64,000 bases of DNA from Oscillospiraceae bacterium. GTDB taxonomy: Bacteria; Bacillota; Clostridia; UBA1381; UBA9506. This document shows, piece after piece, positions 1-7,355 of the stretch. A program made the translations under genes and the position numbers. The DNA is taken from contig SVJJ01000007.1 in NCBI GenBank assembly GCA_015069045.1, forward strand, positions 24,760 through 88,759, read 5' to 3'. Below the pieces are notes generated by a model. That model saw only the letters and a program-made list of their open reading frames with translations, was not told the DNA's origin and did no database searches. Within the stretch, counting starts at the first letter, position 1. Each line of letters opens with the position of its first letter.

Positions 1-219
1 TTATCCCGTCACATTCAAAACACCGCCGGCGCCATTGGTCGAGAAATTTTGCAGGGAGGTGCCTCCATATTGCCTTGTAAAGACGGCCAAGGTCTTCCTT
101 GCCGTTATTGTTGTTTCCATACGATTTGCGGTTTTGACCCGGCGAAAAACCCTTATCGAGTTGCGCCACCTCTACGAGATGAGTTTGTGTGGGAAAATCT
201 TGAAAAAAATGCAGAATAA
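1..219 (+). CDS. addB: AddB C-terminal fragment (ATP-dependent helicase/nuclease subunit B)
   Basis: This is the last 72 codons of a gene that starts before the window, in frame 1, ending at TAA 217-219. The ORF track shows only a shadow in frame 2. The peptide contains PCRYCCFHTICGFD, a C-x2-C-x5-C arrangement typical of the iron-sulfur staple at the C-terminus of AddB, the nuclease partner of AddA in double-strand break repair. AddB is usually followed directly by addA, but here coaX follows under its own promoter, so addA must lie upstream or elsewhere. Another CRISPR Cas4-like or PD-(D/E)XK nuclease tail is possible but less likely. Confidence 0.72.
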   Translation, partial: LSRHIQNTAGAIGREILQGGASILPCKDGQGLPCRYCCFHTICGFDPAKNPYRVAPPLRDEFVWENLEKNAE

Positions 220-222
220 AAT

Positions 223-251
223 TTGACAACAGTTGGCGTATATGCTATAAT
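223..251 (+). promoter_or_regulatory. Sigma-A promoter of coaX
   Basis: TTGACA (223-228) and TATAAT (246-251) are perfect consensus hexamers 17 bp apart, with a TGc extended -10. The promoter starts 4 bp after the addB stop codon and lies 38 bp before coaX. Confidence 0.88.
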
Positions 252-289
252 AAAGCCGTTGGCGACTTGTAGAAACAAGGAGAACGAAT

Positions 290-1072
290 ATGATTATAAC
301 CATAGACATCGGAAATACAAATATTGTGTTAGGCGGATTTTCAGACACTAACCTTTTGTTTACCGCCAGAATTGCCACAAACCCCTTAATTACAGAAGAT
401 GAATATGCAACTAAAATTCAAGGCGTTCTAGATTTGCGTCATGCAAATGGAAATGTGGAGGGTGTTATCATTTCTTCTGTTGTACCACCCTTGAACACAA
501 TTATGACAAGAGCAATTCAAATGGTTTATGGGATAAAGCCGCTACTCGTACAACCCGGAATTAAAACCGGCGTCAATCTTTTATGTGATAATCCTGCTAC
601 CGTGGGATCCGATTTGATTTGCGCTTGCGTGGCCGCTAAATACCTTTATTGTGCACCGGCTCTAATTGTTGATATTGGAACCGCCACTAAAATCATCGCC
701 ACCGATAAAACCGGCGCCATGATTGGTGTCTCTATCATTCCCGGTGTGGAAATTGGCTTAAAAGCCCTGGCTACATACACGGCACAACTACCCCAAATCA
801 GCCTGGAGGCCCCGCCATCTGTATTAGGAAAGAACACAATTGATTGTATGCGCTCCGGCGTTGTGTTTGGTAATGCAGCCATGCTGGATGGTATGATTGA
901 CCGTTTTTGCGAGGAAAGAAAAGAGGAACTTCCCATTATTGCAACCGGTGGGTTGGCCTCTACAATCATTCCCCATTGCAAACATAACATAACCTTAGAT
1001 CCTGATTTAGTATTAAAGGGACTATGCCATATATATCGTAAAAATAGCAACGAATCCGGCAAAACACTATAA
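290..1072 (+). CDS. coaX: Type III pantothenate kinase
   Basis: This 260-residue cytoplasmic enzyme phosphorylates pantothenate with ATP in the first step of coenzyme A synthesis. The N-terminus has IDIGNTNIVLGGF, the ASKHA-fold phosphate loop of CoaX. GSDLICACVAAK and VDIGTATKI are the other family blocks, and the length matches the family (about 255-260). AAGGAG precedes the ATG. It has its own strong promoter and is followed by an ECF S component likely to import pantothenate, so the two form a vitamin B5 unit. The start is well supported by the ribosome site and the conserved N-terminal motif. Confidence 0.95.
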   Translation: MIITIDIGNTNIVLGGFSDTNLLFTARIATNPLITEDEYATKIQGVLDLRHANGNVEGVIISSVVPPLNTIMTRAIQMVYGIKPLLVQPGIKTGVNLLCDNPATVGSDLICACVAAKYLYCAPALIVDIGTATKIIATDKTGAMIGVSIIPGVEIGLKALATYTAQLPQISLEAPPSVLGKNTIDCMRSGVVFGNAAMLDGMIDRFCEERKEELPIIATGGLASTIIPHCKHNITLDPDLVLKGLCHIYRKNSNESGKTL

Positions 1073-1150
1073 CTTAATTTTTTAGTCGAAAAAAATTATA
1101 CTGACAAGCGTTGTATCACATAAGTGAACGACAGCAAGGAGGAATGTCAA

Positions 1151-1738
1151 ATGAATACCGTGGTAGGAAACAGAAGCAGTACAAAGAAATTGGTTTTATG
1201 CAGCATTTTAACAGCTTTGGTGATTGTTCTGCAATGTATGGGTTCTTTTATTAAATTTGGTCCCTTTTCCATTTCTTTAGTGTTGCTTCCCATCGTAATT
1301 GGAGCCGCTTTGTGTGGCTCCACTATTGGTGCGTGGTTAGGTCTTGTTTTTGGCGTGGTGGTGCTCATGACTGATGCCGGTGCTTTTTTAGCAATCAGCA
1401 TCCCCGGAACTGTGATCACCGTGTTAACCAAAGGCGTACTGTGTGGTTTAGGCGCTGCTTTGGCATATCGCTATATAAAGCCATATCGCCCTACCGTCGC
1501 CGTGGCTACAGCAGCACTTGTTTGCCCCATCATTAACACCGGCATTTTTCTGTTAGGTTGTTTAACCTTCTTTATGGATACCATAGGCCAATGGGCTGCT
1601 CAATTCGGTTTCGGTGAAAATGTTGCTGCCTATATGATTTTTGTCTTGGTGGGAGGAAACTTTTTGTTTGAACTCGCCACCAATTTTGTATTATCTCCCA
1701 TTATTCTGCGCCTTTTACAATATCGAAGACAGGCGTAA
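1151..1738 (+). CDS. ECF transporter S component, probably pantothenate (PanT-like)
   Basis: This 195-residue, very hydrophobic protein has about six membrane segments, as expected for the substrate-binding S subunit of an energy-coupling factor transporter. The N-terminal stretch TKKLVLCSILTALVIVLQ resembles the S-component motif that contacts the shared EcfT subunit. The ORF track begins at GTG 1124, but AAGGAGG (1136-1142) sits 8 bp before ATG 1151, so 1151 is the start. The coaX neighbour suggests pantothenate as substrate; that specificity is inference. The shared EcfA/EcfT module is not in this window. Confidence 0.8.
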   Translation: MNTVVGNRSSTKKLVLCSILTALVIVLQCMGSFIKFGPFSISLVLLPIVIGAALCGSTIGAWLGLVFGVVVLMTDAGAFLAISIPGTVITVLTKGVLCGLGAALAYRYIKPYRPTVAVATAALVCPIINTGIFLLGCLTFFMDTIGQWAAQFGFGENVAAYMIFVLVGGNFLFELATNFVLSPIILRLLQYRRQA

Positions 1739-1749
1739 CTTAAATTTCG

Positions 1750-1792
1750 TAATGAATTAAAATTTTACATAGACAATTCATTAAAATTTTTT
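1750..1792 (+). terminator. Weak AT-rich terminator-like hairpin
   Basis: TAATGAATT (1750-1758) can pair with AATTCATTA (1775-1783), followed closely by TTTTTT. The stem has almost no G-C pairs, so termination would be partial. Confidence 0.3.
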
Positions 1793-1819
1793 GTGATTAA
1801 ACGCAAGGAGGAAAAACAT

Positions 1820-2770
1820 ATGTATGATGTAGCATGTATTGGTATCTTCGTGGCAGACTGTATTGCCAAAACCGTTGACAAAATTCCAGAACGCGGTAAA
1901 TTAGGCTTGATTGACAGTCTTAATTTGTACACTGGCGGTTGTGCCATGAATGCCGCTGCTGACATGAAAAAACTGGGCGCCAACGTTGCTTTGTTAGGCA
2001 TGGTTGGTAATGACGGGTTCGGTTCTTTCTTACTTGGTGAGGTTAACAAATTAGGTATTCCTACAGATGGTATTCGCATTAGTGATGATTATGCCACCTC
2101 TGCTTCAGCTGTTTTAGTTGACGGTGGTGGTGAACGTACTTTTTTACATTGCTTAGGCAGTAATGCAAAATTCACTGATACCGACATAAATTACGATGTT
2201 ATTCGTGATTCTAAGGTTGTTTTTGTGGCCGGAACAATGCTGATGCCCAATTTCGATGGTGAACCTTGCGCACGCGTTTTAAAGAAATGTAAGGAAATGG
2301 GAAAAATCACCGTGCTGGACAGCGCATGGGATGATACCGGCCGTTGGATGGATGTGCTCCGTCCTTGTATGCCCTACATTGATTACTTTATCCCCAGTAT
2401 TGATGAGGCGCGCATGTTTGCCGAAGGTCGCGAGGATGTTAAAGATATTGCTGATTATTTCTTTGATTTGGGTGTTTCCCATGTAGCTATTAAAGTTGGT
2501 AAGGATGGCTGCTATGTGCGGGAGTCTAAGGATGCCGAAGGTATTACATTACCTACATATTTAGGCTTTAAGCCCGTTGATACAACCGGCGCAGGTGATT
2601 CCTTCTGTTCCGGTTTCCTCTATGGGTTAACACATGGCATGTCTATGGCAGAAAGTGCTCAATTTGCCAATGCCGTTGCAACTCATTGTGTTATGGCGGT
2701 AGGTGCTTCTACAGGCATTAAATCCTACGAGGAAATTAAGCAGTTTATGAAAGAAAATCAGCCCGGTTAA
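1820..2770 (+). CDS. PfkB-family carbohydrate kinase
   Basis: This 316-residue ribokinase-fold sugar kinase starts at ATG 1820, 8 bp after AAGGAGG; the earlier GTG at 1793 in the track has no ribosome site. The N-terminal block YTGGCAMNAAADMKKLG is PfkB signature 1. The C-terminal DTTGAGDSFCSGF is signature 2 with the catalytic Asp and anion hole. It transfers phosphate from ATP to a sugar or sugar derivative; the substrate cannot be read from sequence. It sits 33 bp before mannitol-1-phosphate dehydrogenase, almost certainly in one operon, so a hexitol or a hexose from that route is a reasonable guess. No PTS component is nearby. Confidence 0.88.
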   Translation: MYDVACIGIFVADCIAKTVDKIPERGKLGLIDSLNLYTGGCAMNAAADMKKLGANVALLGMVGNDGFGSFLLGEVNKLGIPTDGIRISDDYATSASAVLVDGGGERTFLHCLGSNAKFTDTDINYDVIRDSKVVFVAGTMLMPNFDGEPCARVLKKCKEMGKITVLDSAWDDTGRWMDVLRPCMPYIDYFIPSIDEARMFAEGREDVKDIADYFFDLGVSHVAIKVGKDGCYVRESKDAEGITLPTYLGFKPVDTTGAGDSFCSGFLYGLTHGMSMAESAQFANAVATHCVMAVGASTGIKSYEEIKQFMKENQPG

Positions 2771-2803
2771 TACAGGCTACGTAGAAATGGAGAGAAAAAC
2801 AAC

Positions 2804-4000
2804 ATGAAAAAGGCAGTAATGTATGGCGGCGGTAACATTGGCCGTGGCTTTATCGGTCAGTTAATGTACCAGGCCGGCTATGCTGTGAGCTTTGTGGATG
2901 TTAACAAGGAACTGTTAGAAGCCTTAAACACACAAAAGCAATATCCCGTCCGTATTTTAAAGGGCGATAGCTATGACGAGGTTATGGTACAAAACGTAAG
3001 TGGTATTGATGGAAATGACATTGATGCCGTAAGCCAGGCAATCGCAGAGGCAGACCTATGTGCCACTGCTGTAGGCGTTAACGTATTAAAGTTTGTTGTT
3101 AAACCTATTAAAGAAGGTATTGTTCGTCGTTTTACCCAGGGTTCTAAAAAGCCTCTTGATATTATCATTTGCGAAAATTTAATTGGCGCCGATGAGTTTT
3201 TAAAAGGTATGATCTCTGATTTAATGACCGACGAAGAGCGCTCTTATTTAGACAAGGTTGGTTTTGTAGAAGCCTCCATTGGTCGTATGGTACCCATCCA
3301 GACCGATGCAATGAAAGACGGTAATCCTCTTCGTGTTTGTGTGGAACGTTACGACCGTTTACCGGTGGATAAGGCTGCCTTCCGTGGCGAATTGCCTCCC
3401 ATAGAAAATTTAGTACCCTTTACGCCGTTTTCCTACTATATTGAGCGTAAATTGTTTGTACATAATATGGGGCATGCATCCACAGCTTATTTGGGTCAAT
3501 ACATGGGTTGCGATGCCATTTGGGAAAGTATTGGTCATCCCGAGGTTGAACTGATTGTTTTGCGTGCAATGCAAGCCTCTGCTCTGGCCATGAGTAAAAA
3601 ATACAATGTGCCTTACCAGGATTTAAACAACCATGTAGAAAATTTAGTATATCGTTTCTCCAATCGTCAATTAGGCGACACCAACGCTCGCGTGGGAGGC
3701 GATATTAAGCGCAAGCTTTCACCTAACGACAGAATGATTGGTGCCTTCCGCCTTTGCTGCGAGCAAGGGGTTGCAACCGATTATTTAGAACTGGCTATTG
3801 CTGCTTCTCTGCTCTTCCGTCGGGAGGGCGAAGAGCCAATGACACCGGAAACAATTTTAACAGAGGTTGCTGTATTTAGTAAAACTGATGCCGTTTATAC
3901 GCGCATTATGGACTACTATGAGATGTTGCAAAACAAAATGCCTCTATCTGCTCTTATTAAAGCCGTTAAAAATAAACAAAGCGAACTTGTCATTGTATAA
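2804..4000 (+). CDS. mtlD: Mannitol-1-phosphate 5-dehydrogenase family protein
   Basis: This 398-residue protein of the long-chain mannitol dehydrogenase family interconverts mannitol 1-phosphate and fructose 6-phosphate with NAD in characterised members. The Rossmann dinucleotide motif is MYGGGNIGRGFIGQ at residues 6-19. The catalytic region includes a KLFVHNMGHASTAYLG block like that of E. coli MtlD. It is slightly longer than E. coli MtlD (382). Polyol oxidoreductases for other phosphorylated hexitols share this fold, so exact specificity is uncertain. It is the second gene of an operon with a PfkB kinase and ends at a strong bidirectional terminator. Confidence 0.85.
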   Translation: MKKAVMYGGGNIGRGFIGQLMYQAGYAVSFVDVNKELLEALNTQKQYPVRILKGDSYDEVMVQNVSGIDGNDIDAVSQAIAEADLCATAVGVNVLKFVVKPIKEGIVRRFTQGSKKPLDIIICENLIGADEFLKGMISDLMTDEERSYLDKVGFVEASIGRMVPIQTDAMKDGNPLRVCVERYDRLPVDKAAFRGELPPIENLVPFTPFSYYIERKLFVHNMGHASTAYLGQYMGCDAIWESIGHPEVELIVLRAMQASALAMSKKYNVPYQDLNNHVENLVYRFSNRQLGDTNARVGGDIKRKLSPNDRMIGAFRLCCEQGVATDYLELAIAASLLFRREGEEPMTPETILTEVAVFSKTDAVYTRIMDYYEMLQNKMPLSALIKAVKNKQSELVIV

Positions 4001-4006
4001 ACATAT

Positions 4007-4050
4007 AAAAAGAATCCCGCAATACTGTAGTATTGCGGGATTCTTTTTTA
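4007..4050. terminator. Bidirectional intrinsic terminator between mtlD and metI
   Basis: AAGAATCCCGCAATAC and its reverse complement form a perfect long stem with loop TGTA, with T-runs on both strands. It separates two convergent operons. Confidence 0.92.
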
Positions 4051-4058
4051 GTTTACGA

Positions 4059-4766
4059 TTACCGTCCTTTTAACCGTTTATCTGTTCTAACCGCTAATTT
4101 CGTTCCTATGCTTTGAAATATTTGAACCAAAACAATAAGAAGGATAACTGCCGCAAACATGACGAGGTACTTATAGCGATAGTATCCATAATTAATAGCG
4201 ATTTTACCTAAGCCGCCGCCACCAATAATGCCGCTCATGGCCGAATAGCCTAAAATGGTGGTTATAGCAATGGTTGCATTGGAAATAAGGGACGGAAAAC
4301 TTTCGGGAAGCATGACCTTGGTGATAATTTGGAAGGGAGATGTACCCATACTCTGCGCAGTTTCAATAATGTTAGGATCAACCTCACGCAAACTACTTTC
4401 TGCCAATCTGGCTACAAAGGGAAAAGCCGCAATCACAAGGGGAACAATAGAGGCCGTTGTGCCCACCGCTGTACCAACAATCAGGCGTGTAAGGGGAAAT
4501 ACCATAATCATTAAAATCAAAAACGGAACAGACCGAAGAAGGTTAATCACAACACCCAGAATCTGCATAACACTTTTAGGGAGTGGCAAAACACCATTTT
4601 GGTCGCCCGCAACCAATAACACGCCTAAGGGAAGTCCAAGCACAATGGCAAACGCTGTGGAAAGGATGGTGACATACAAAGTCTCCCAGGTGGCAAATAA
4701 AAACTCCGTTTTTAAAATTTCTATAGCTTCCATCATTTCTGCTGATTTAAAAAAGTTCTCAATCAC
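4059..4766 (-). CDS. metI: Methionine ABC transporter permease MetI
   Basis: This 235-residue integral membrane protein has about five transmembrane segments. The cytoplasmic EAA loop that docks on MetN is visible around AESSLREVDPNIIETAQSMG. The start is GTG, 9 bp after GGAGG inside metN, and the gene overlaps the end of metN by 8 bp, which implies translational coupling. It forms the channel of the MetNIQ importer for L- or D-methionine. It is the last gene of metQ-metN-metI and ends at the shared terminator. Confidence 0.95.
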   Translation of the reverse strand: MIENFFKSAEMMEAIEILKTEFLFATWETLYVTILSTAFAIVLGLPLGVLLVAGDQNGVLPLPKSVMQILGVVINLLRSVPFLILMIMVFPLTRLIVGTAVGTTASIVPLVIAAFPFVARLAESSLREVDPNIIETAQSMGTSPFQIITKVMLPESFPSLISNATIAITTILGYSAMSGIIGGGGLGKIAINYGYYRYKYLVMFAAVILLIVLVQIFQSIGTKLAVRTDKRLKGR

Positions 4767-5769
4767 GGTCTACCACCTCCTCAGTAAATACATCCGGCAC
4801 AGCCCCTAAATAAGCCAGGGTCTCTTGCAGTTTCTTTTCGTCATTGGGTACACTAAGCAACATATTACCATATACTTTACCGCCGATGGTTTTAGTGGAA
4901 GCCGCTAAAATGTTGGCAACCACCTGCTTTTCAATTGCCATTTTGGAAATAAGGGGTGAACCGGCTGCCGCCGCACCATTAAATACAATACGAATGCAGC
5001 GACCATCTTTGCTATAATCTTGCATAGCGTCCGTTCCATCCGGAAATACCAACCGTTTAGCTGCCATAGATTGGGGATTAGAAAAAATATTGCTGACAGC
5101 ACCCTCCTCAACAACGGTTCCGTCATCCAAAATGGCCACACGATTACAAATTTCCTCAACAACACTCATTTGATGGGTTATGATAATAACGGTTATGCCT
5201 AATTTTTGATTAATATCCCGAATTAATTCCAATATAGAATGGGTTGTTTTAGGGTCAAGAGCAGAGGTTGCCTCATCACATAACAAAACCTTAGGATTCG
5301 TGGCAAGAGCCCTTGCAATGGCAATACGCTGTTGCTGCCCGCCGGAAAGTTGAGCCGGATAGGCGTTCGCTTTATCAGGAAGCCCAACAATCTCTAACAA
5401 CTCTATCGCCCTTTTTTTTGCATCAGCTTTTTTCACGCCGGACAACTCTAAAGGAAAGCAGATGTTGCCGAGACATGTTCTCTGCATGAGCAAATTAAAA
5501 CCCTGAAAAATCATGGTAACATTTCTGCGCACATAACGAAGCTCCTTTTCACTAAGTGCCCCCATGTCCTGCCCATCCAATAGAACCTGGCCAGATGTAG
5601 GACGTTCTAACATATTGATACACCGCACCAGTGTGCTTTTCCCCGCTCCACTCATGCCAATAATGCCGTAAATATCCCCATCTTGAATTGTTATATTAAC
5701 ATTTCGCAAAGCTTCCACCAGTCCATCGTTTGTGCGAAATGTTTTAGATAAATTCTTTATTTCAATCAT
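4759..5769 (-). CDS. metN: Methionine ABC transporter ATP-binding protein MetN
   Basis: The 336 residues hold Walker A GMSGAGKST (about residue 38), ABC signature LSGGQQQRIAIARA (about 142) and Walker B VLLCDEATSALDP. The C-terminal NIL/ACT-like domain (about 260-336) binds methionine and trans-inhibits uptake in characterised MetN proteins, so feedback control of transport is likely. It is the second gene of the metQNI operon, 84 bp downstream of metQ. Confidence 0.96.
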   Translation of the reverse strand: MIEIKNLSKTFRTNDGLVEALRNVNITIQDGDIYGIIGMSGAGKSTLVRCINMLERPTSGQVLLDGQDMGALSEKELRYVRRNVTMIFQGFNLLMQRTCLGNICFPLELSGVKKADAKKRAIELLEIVGLPDKANAYPAQLSGGQQQRIAIARALATNPKVLLCDEATSALDPKTTHSILELIRDINQKLGITVIIITHQMSVVEEICNRVAILDDGTVVEEGAVSNIFSNPQSMAAKRLVFPDGTDAMQDYSKDGRCIRIVFNGAAAAGSPLISKMAIEKQVVANILAASTKTIGGKVYGNMLLSVPNDEKKLQETLAYLGAVPDVFTEEVVDRD

Positions 5770-5853
5770 GATTTCACCGCCGTCAATCTTCTCATAAAAA
5801 CAAATGGAGCAGACTTTTGCAAAACTGCTCCATTTGTTTATTCGCTTAAGAAA

Positions 5854-6708
5854 TTACTTGCCGGAAACGGCATCCAATGTAACTTGCTTGCCACCATAGA
5901 TACCCATGGGTTCAACATGAATAGCACCAACAGATACCAAATGTGTTCCATTTTGTGCATTAAAGTCTTCTAGGTAAGGAAGATGTTGGAAGTAGTTGGC
6001 ATCAAACTCGCCACTTTCTACCACATTGTTAGGCTGAACATAGTCTGTAAACTCTACAATTTCTAATGTAATATTTTTCTCATCCAAAATTTCCTTAGCT
6101 AAGGCTAAAATTTCTGCATGTGGTGCAGGAGAAGCTGCAACCTTAATAGTAGTGCCAGCAAGAGCTGCATAATCTACCGTTGCATCGTAACCATCGCCGG
6201 GGTTGTCAACGGTGCTAACAACAGCTCCCACATACTTTTCTGTAATAAAATCAGCAACCTTCTTGCTTTCTAAAGCAGCAACTAACGCCTTTGTACTATC
6301 TGTTTCTTCGTTGCCTTCTTTAACGGTCAAAATATTGCCGTAAGCAGAGAAAGAACCTTCCATTGCCAAAGCCTTTTCCATTGGATTGATGCCGGCCTCA
6401 ATGGCATAATTGGAATTAATAACGGCATAGTCCATGTCCTGAAGTATATTAGGAAGCTGTGCAGCCTCTACTTCGTTGAACTTAATGTCATAAGGATTTT
6501 CTACGATATCCTTAATAGTAGCTGTAATGCCCGCACCTTCTTTTAAGGTGATGATACCCTGTGTCTCCAACAACAGAAGCGCTCTTGCTTCATTGGTTGT
6601 GTCATTAGGAACGGCAATTGTTAAGCCTTTCTCCCCACAACCGGACAATGCAAAAACCATAGAAACGGTAAGTGCTAAAACTAATACTGCTGAAATTATT
6701 CTTTTCAT
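5854..6708 (-). CDS. metQ: Methionine-binding lipoprotein MetQ
   Basis: This 284-residue extracellular lipoprotein of the NlpA/MetQ family captures methionine for MetNI. I chose ATG 6708 (MKRIIS) because AAAGGGG precedes it; the earlier ATG 6732 has no ribosome site. The signal peptide ends in lipobox LSGC with the lipidated Cys at residue 24. Conserved features include NPYDIKFNEVEAAQLPN and NSNYAIEAGINP. It is first in the metQNI operon. The leader is too short for an S-box riboswitch and none is visible, so any methionine control must act at another level. Confidence 0.94.
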   Translation of the reverse strand: MKRIISAVLVLALTVSMVFALSGCGEKGLTIAVPNDTTNEARALLLLETQGIITLKEGAGITATIKDIVENPYDIKFNEVEAAQLPNILQDMDYAVINSNYAIEAGINPMEKALAMEGSFSAYGNILTVKEGNEETDSTKALVAALESKKVADFITEKYVGAVVSTVDNPGDGYDATVDYAALAGTTIKVAASPAPHAEILALAKEILDEKNITLEIVEFTDYVQPNNVVESGEFDANYFQHLPYLEDFNAQNGTHLVSVGAIHVEPMGIYGGKQVTLDAVSGK

Positions 6709-6741
6709 TATAATCCCCTTTTCTATTTTCATAATATTGTT

Positions 6742-6770
6742 ATTATATCACGATTTTTATAGAATTGCAA
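6742..6770 (-). promoter_or_regulatory. Sigma-A promoter of metQNI
   Basis: On the minus strand TTGCAA (6765-6770) and TATAAT (6742-6747) are 17 bp apart, with an extended TGa. The leader before metQ is only about 30 nt. Confidence 0.82.
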
Positions 6771-6816
6771 GTATTTAACATAATTAATTTATTTTGCCAG
6801 ATTGTAATAAAACGAA

Positions 6817-7335
6817 TCAGATGGTTTCCGGCTCCGGATAGTCCACACCAAAGGTTTCCACGGTAATGGTCTTAATACGCTGGTCCTCTAGGGGCTTATC
6901 CATCATATCCGTTGGAGCCGAGATAATGGAATCAATAACCTCTTCTCCTTCTAAAACCTTCCCAAACGCCGCATATTGTCCATCCAAATGAGGTGAATCG
7001 GCCGCCATAATAAAGAACTGAGAACCGGCAGAATCCGGATGCTGGGCTCTTGCCATGGAGAGAACGCCGCGAGTATGCTTTAACTCATTAACATGTCCAT
7101 TCATTAAAAACTCACCCCGAATGCCATAACCCGGACCACCGGTACCGCGACCATCCGGGTCGCCGCCTTGAATCATAAAACTAGGAATAACTCTGTGAAA
7201 AATTAATCCGTTGTAAAACCCTTTTTTTGCCAAGGAAATAAAGTTGCGAACCGTGTTGGGAGCAATATCCGGATATAATTCTGCAACCATAATGCCGCCA
7301 TTTTCCATCGTAATGGTAATGTTAGGATTATTCAT
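6817..7335 (-). CDS. Cyclophilin-type peptidyl-prolyl cis-trans isomerase
   Basis: This 172-residue cyclophilin catalyses proline cis-trans isomerisation. The core FHRVIPSFMIQGGDPDGRG carries the catalytic Arg, and the later block GSQFFI is the family substrate pocket. There is no signal peptide, so it is cytoplasmic. Two ATGs lie close together; the second (7335) is 9 nt from AAAGGAG and is preferred over 7341, which is only 3 nt away. It lies 20 bp after carB and is probably co-transcribed as the last gene of the pyr operon, without an obvious functional link to pyrimidine synthesis. Confidence 0.93.
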   Translation of the reverse strand: MNNPNITITMENGGIMVAELYPDIAPNTVRNFISLAKKGFYNGLIFHRVIPSFMIQGGDPDGRGTGGPGYGIRGEFLMNGHVNELKHTRGVLSMARAQHPDSAGSQFFIMAADSPHLDGQYAAFGKVLEGEEVIDSIISAPTDMMDKPLEDQRIKTITVETFGVDYPEPETI

Positions 7336-7355
7336 ATTCATTAACTCCTTTAAAA

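Noticed and set aside
35-226. ORF of 63 residues at the left edge
   Set aside because: It is a shadow of the frame-1 AddB tail, which shows the iron-sulfur Cys motif and a natural stop at 217-219.
6709-6816. S-box (SAM) riboswitch before metQ
   Set aside because: Only about 100 bp separate the genes and the promoter leaves a leader of about 30 nt; no room and no matching structure.
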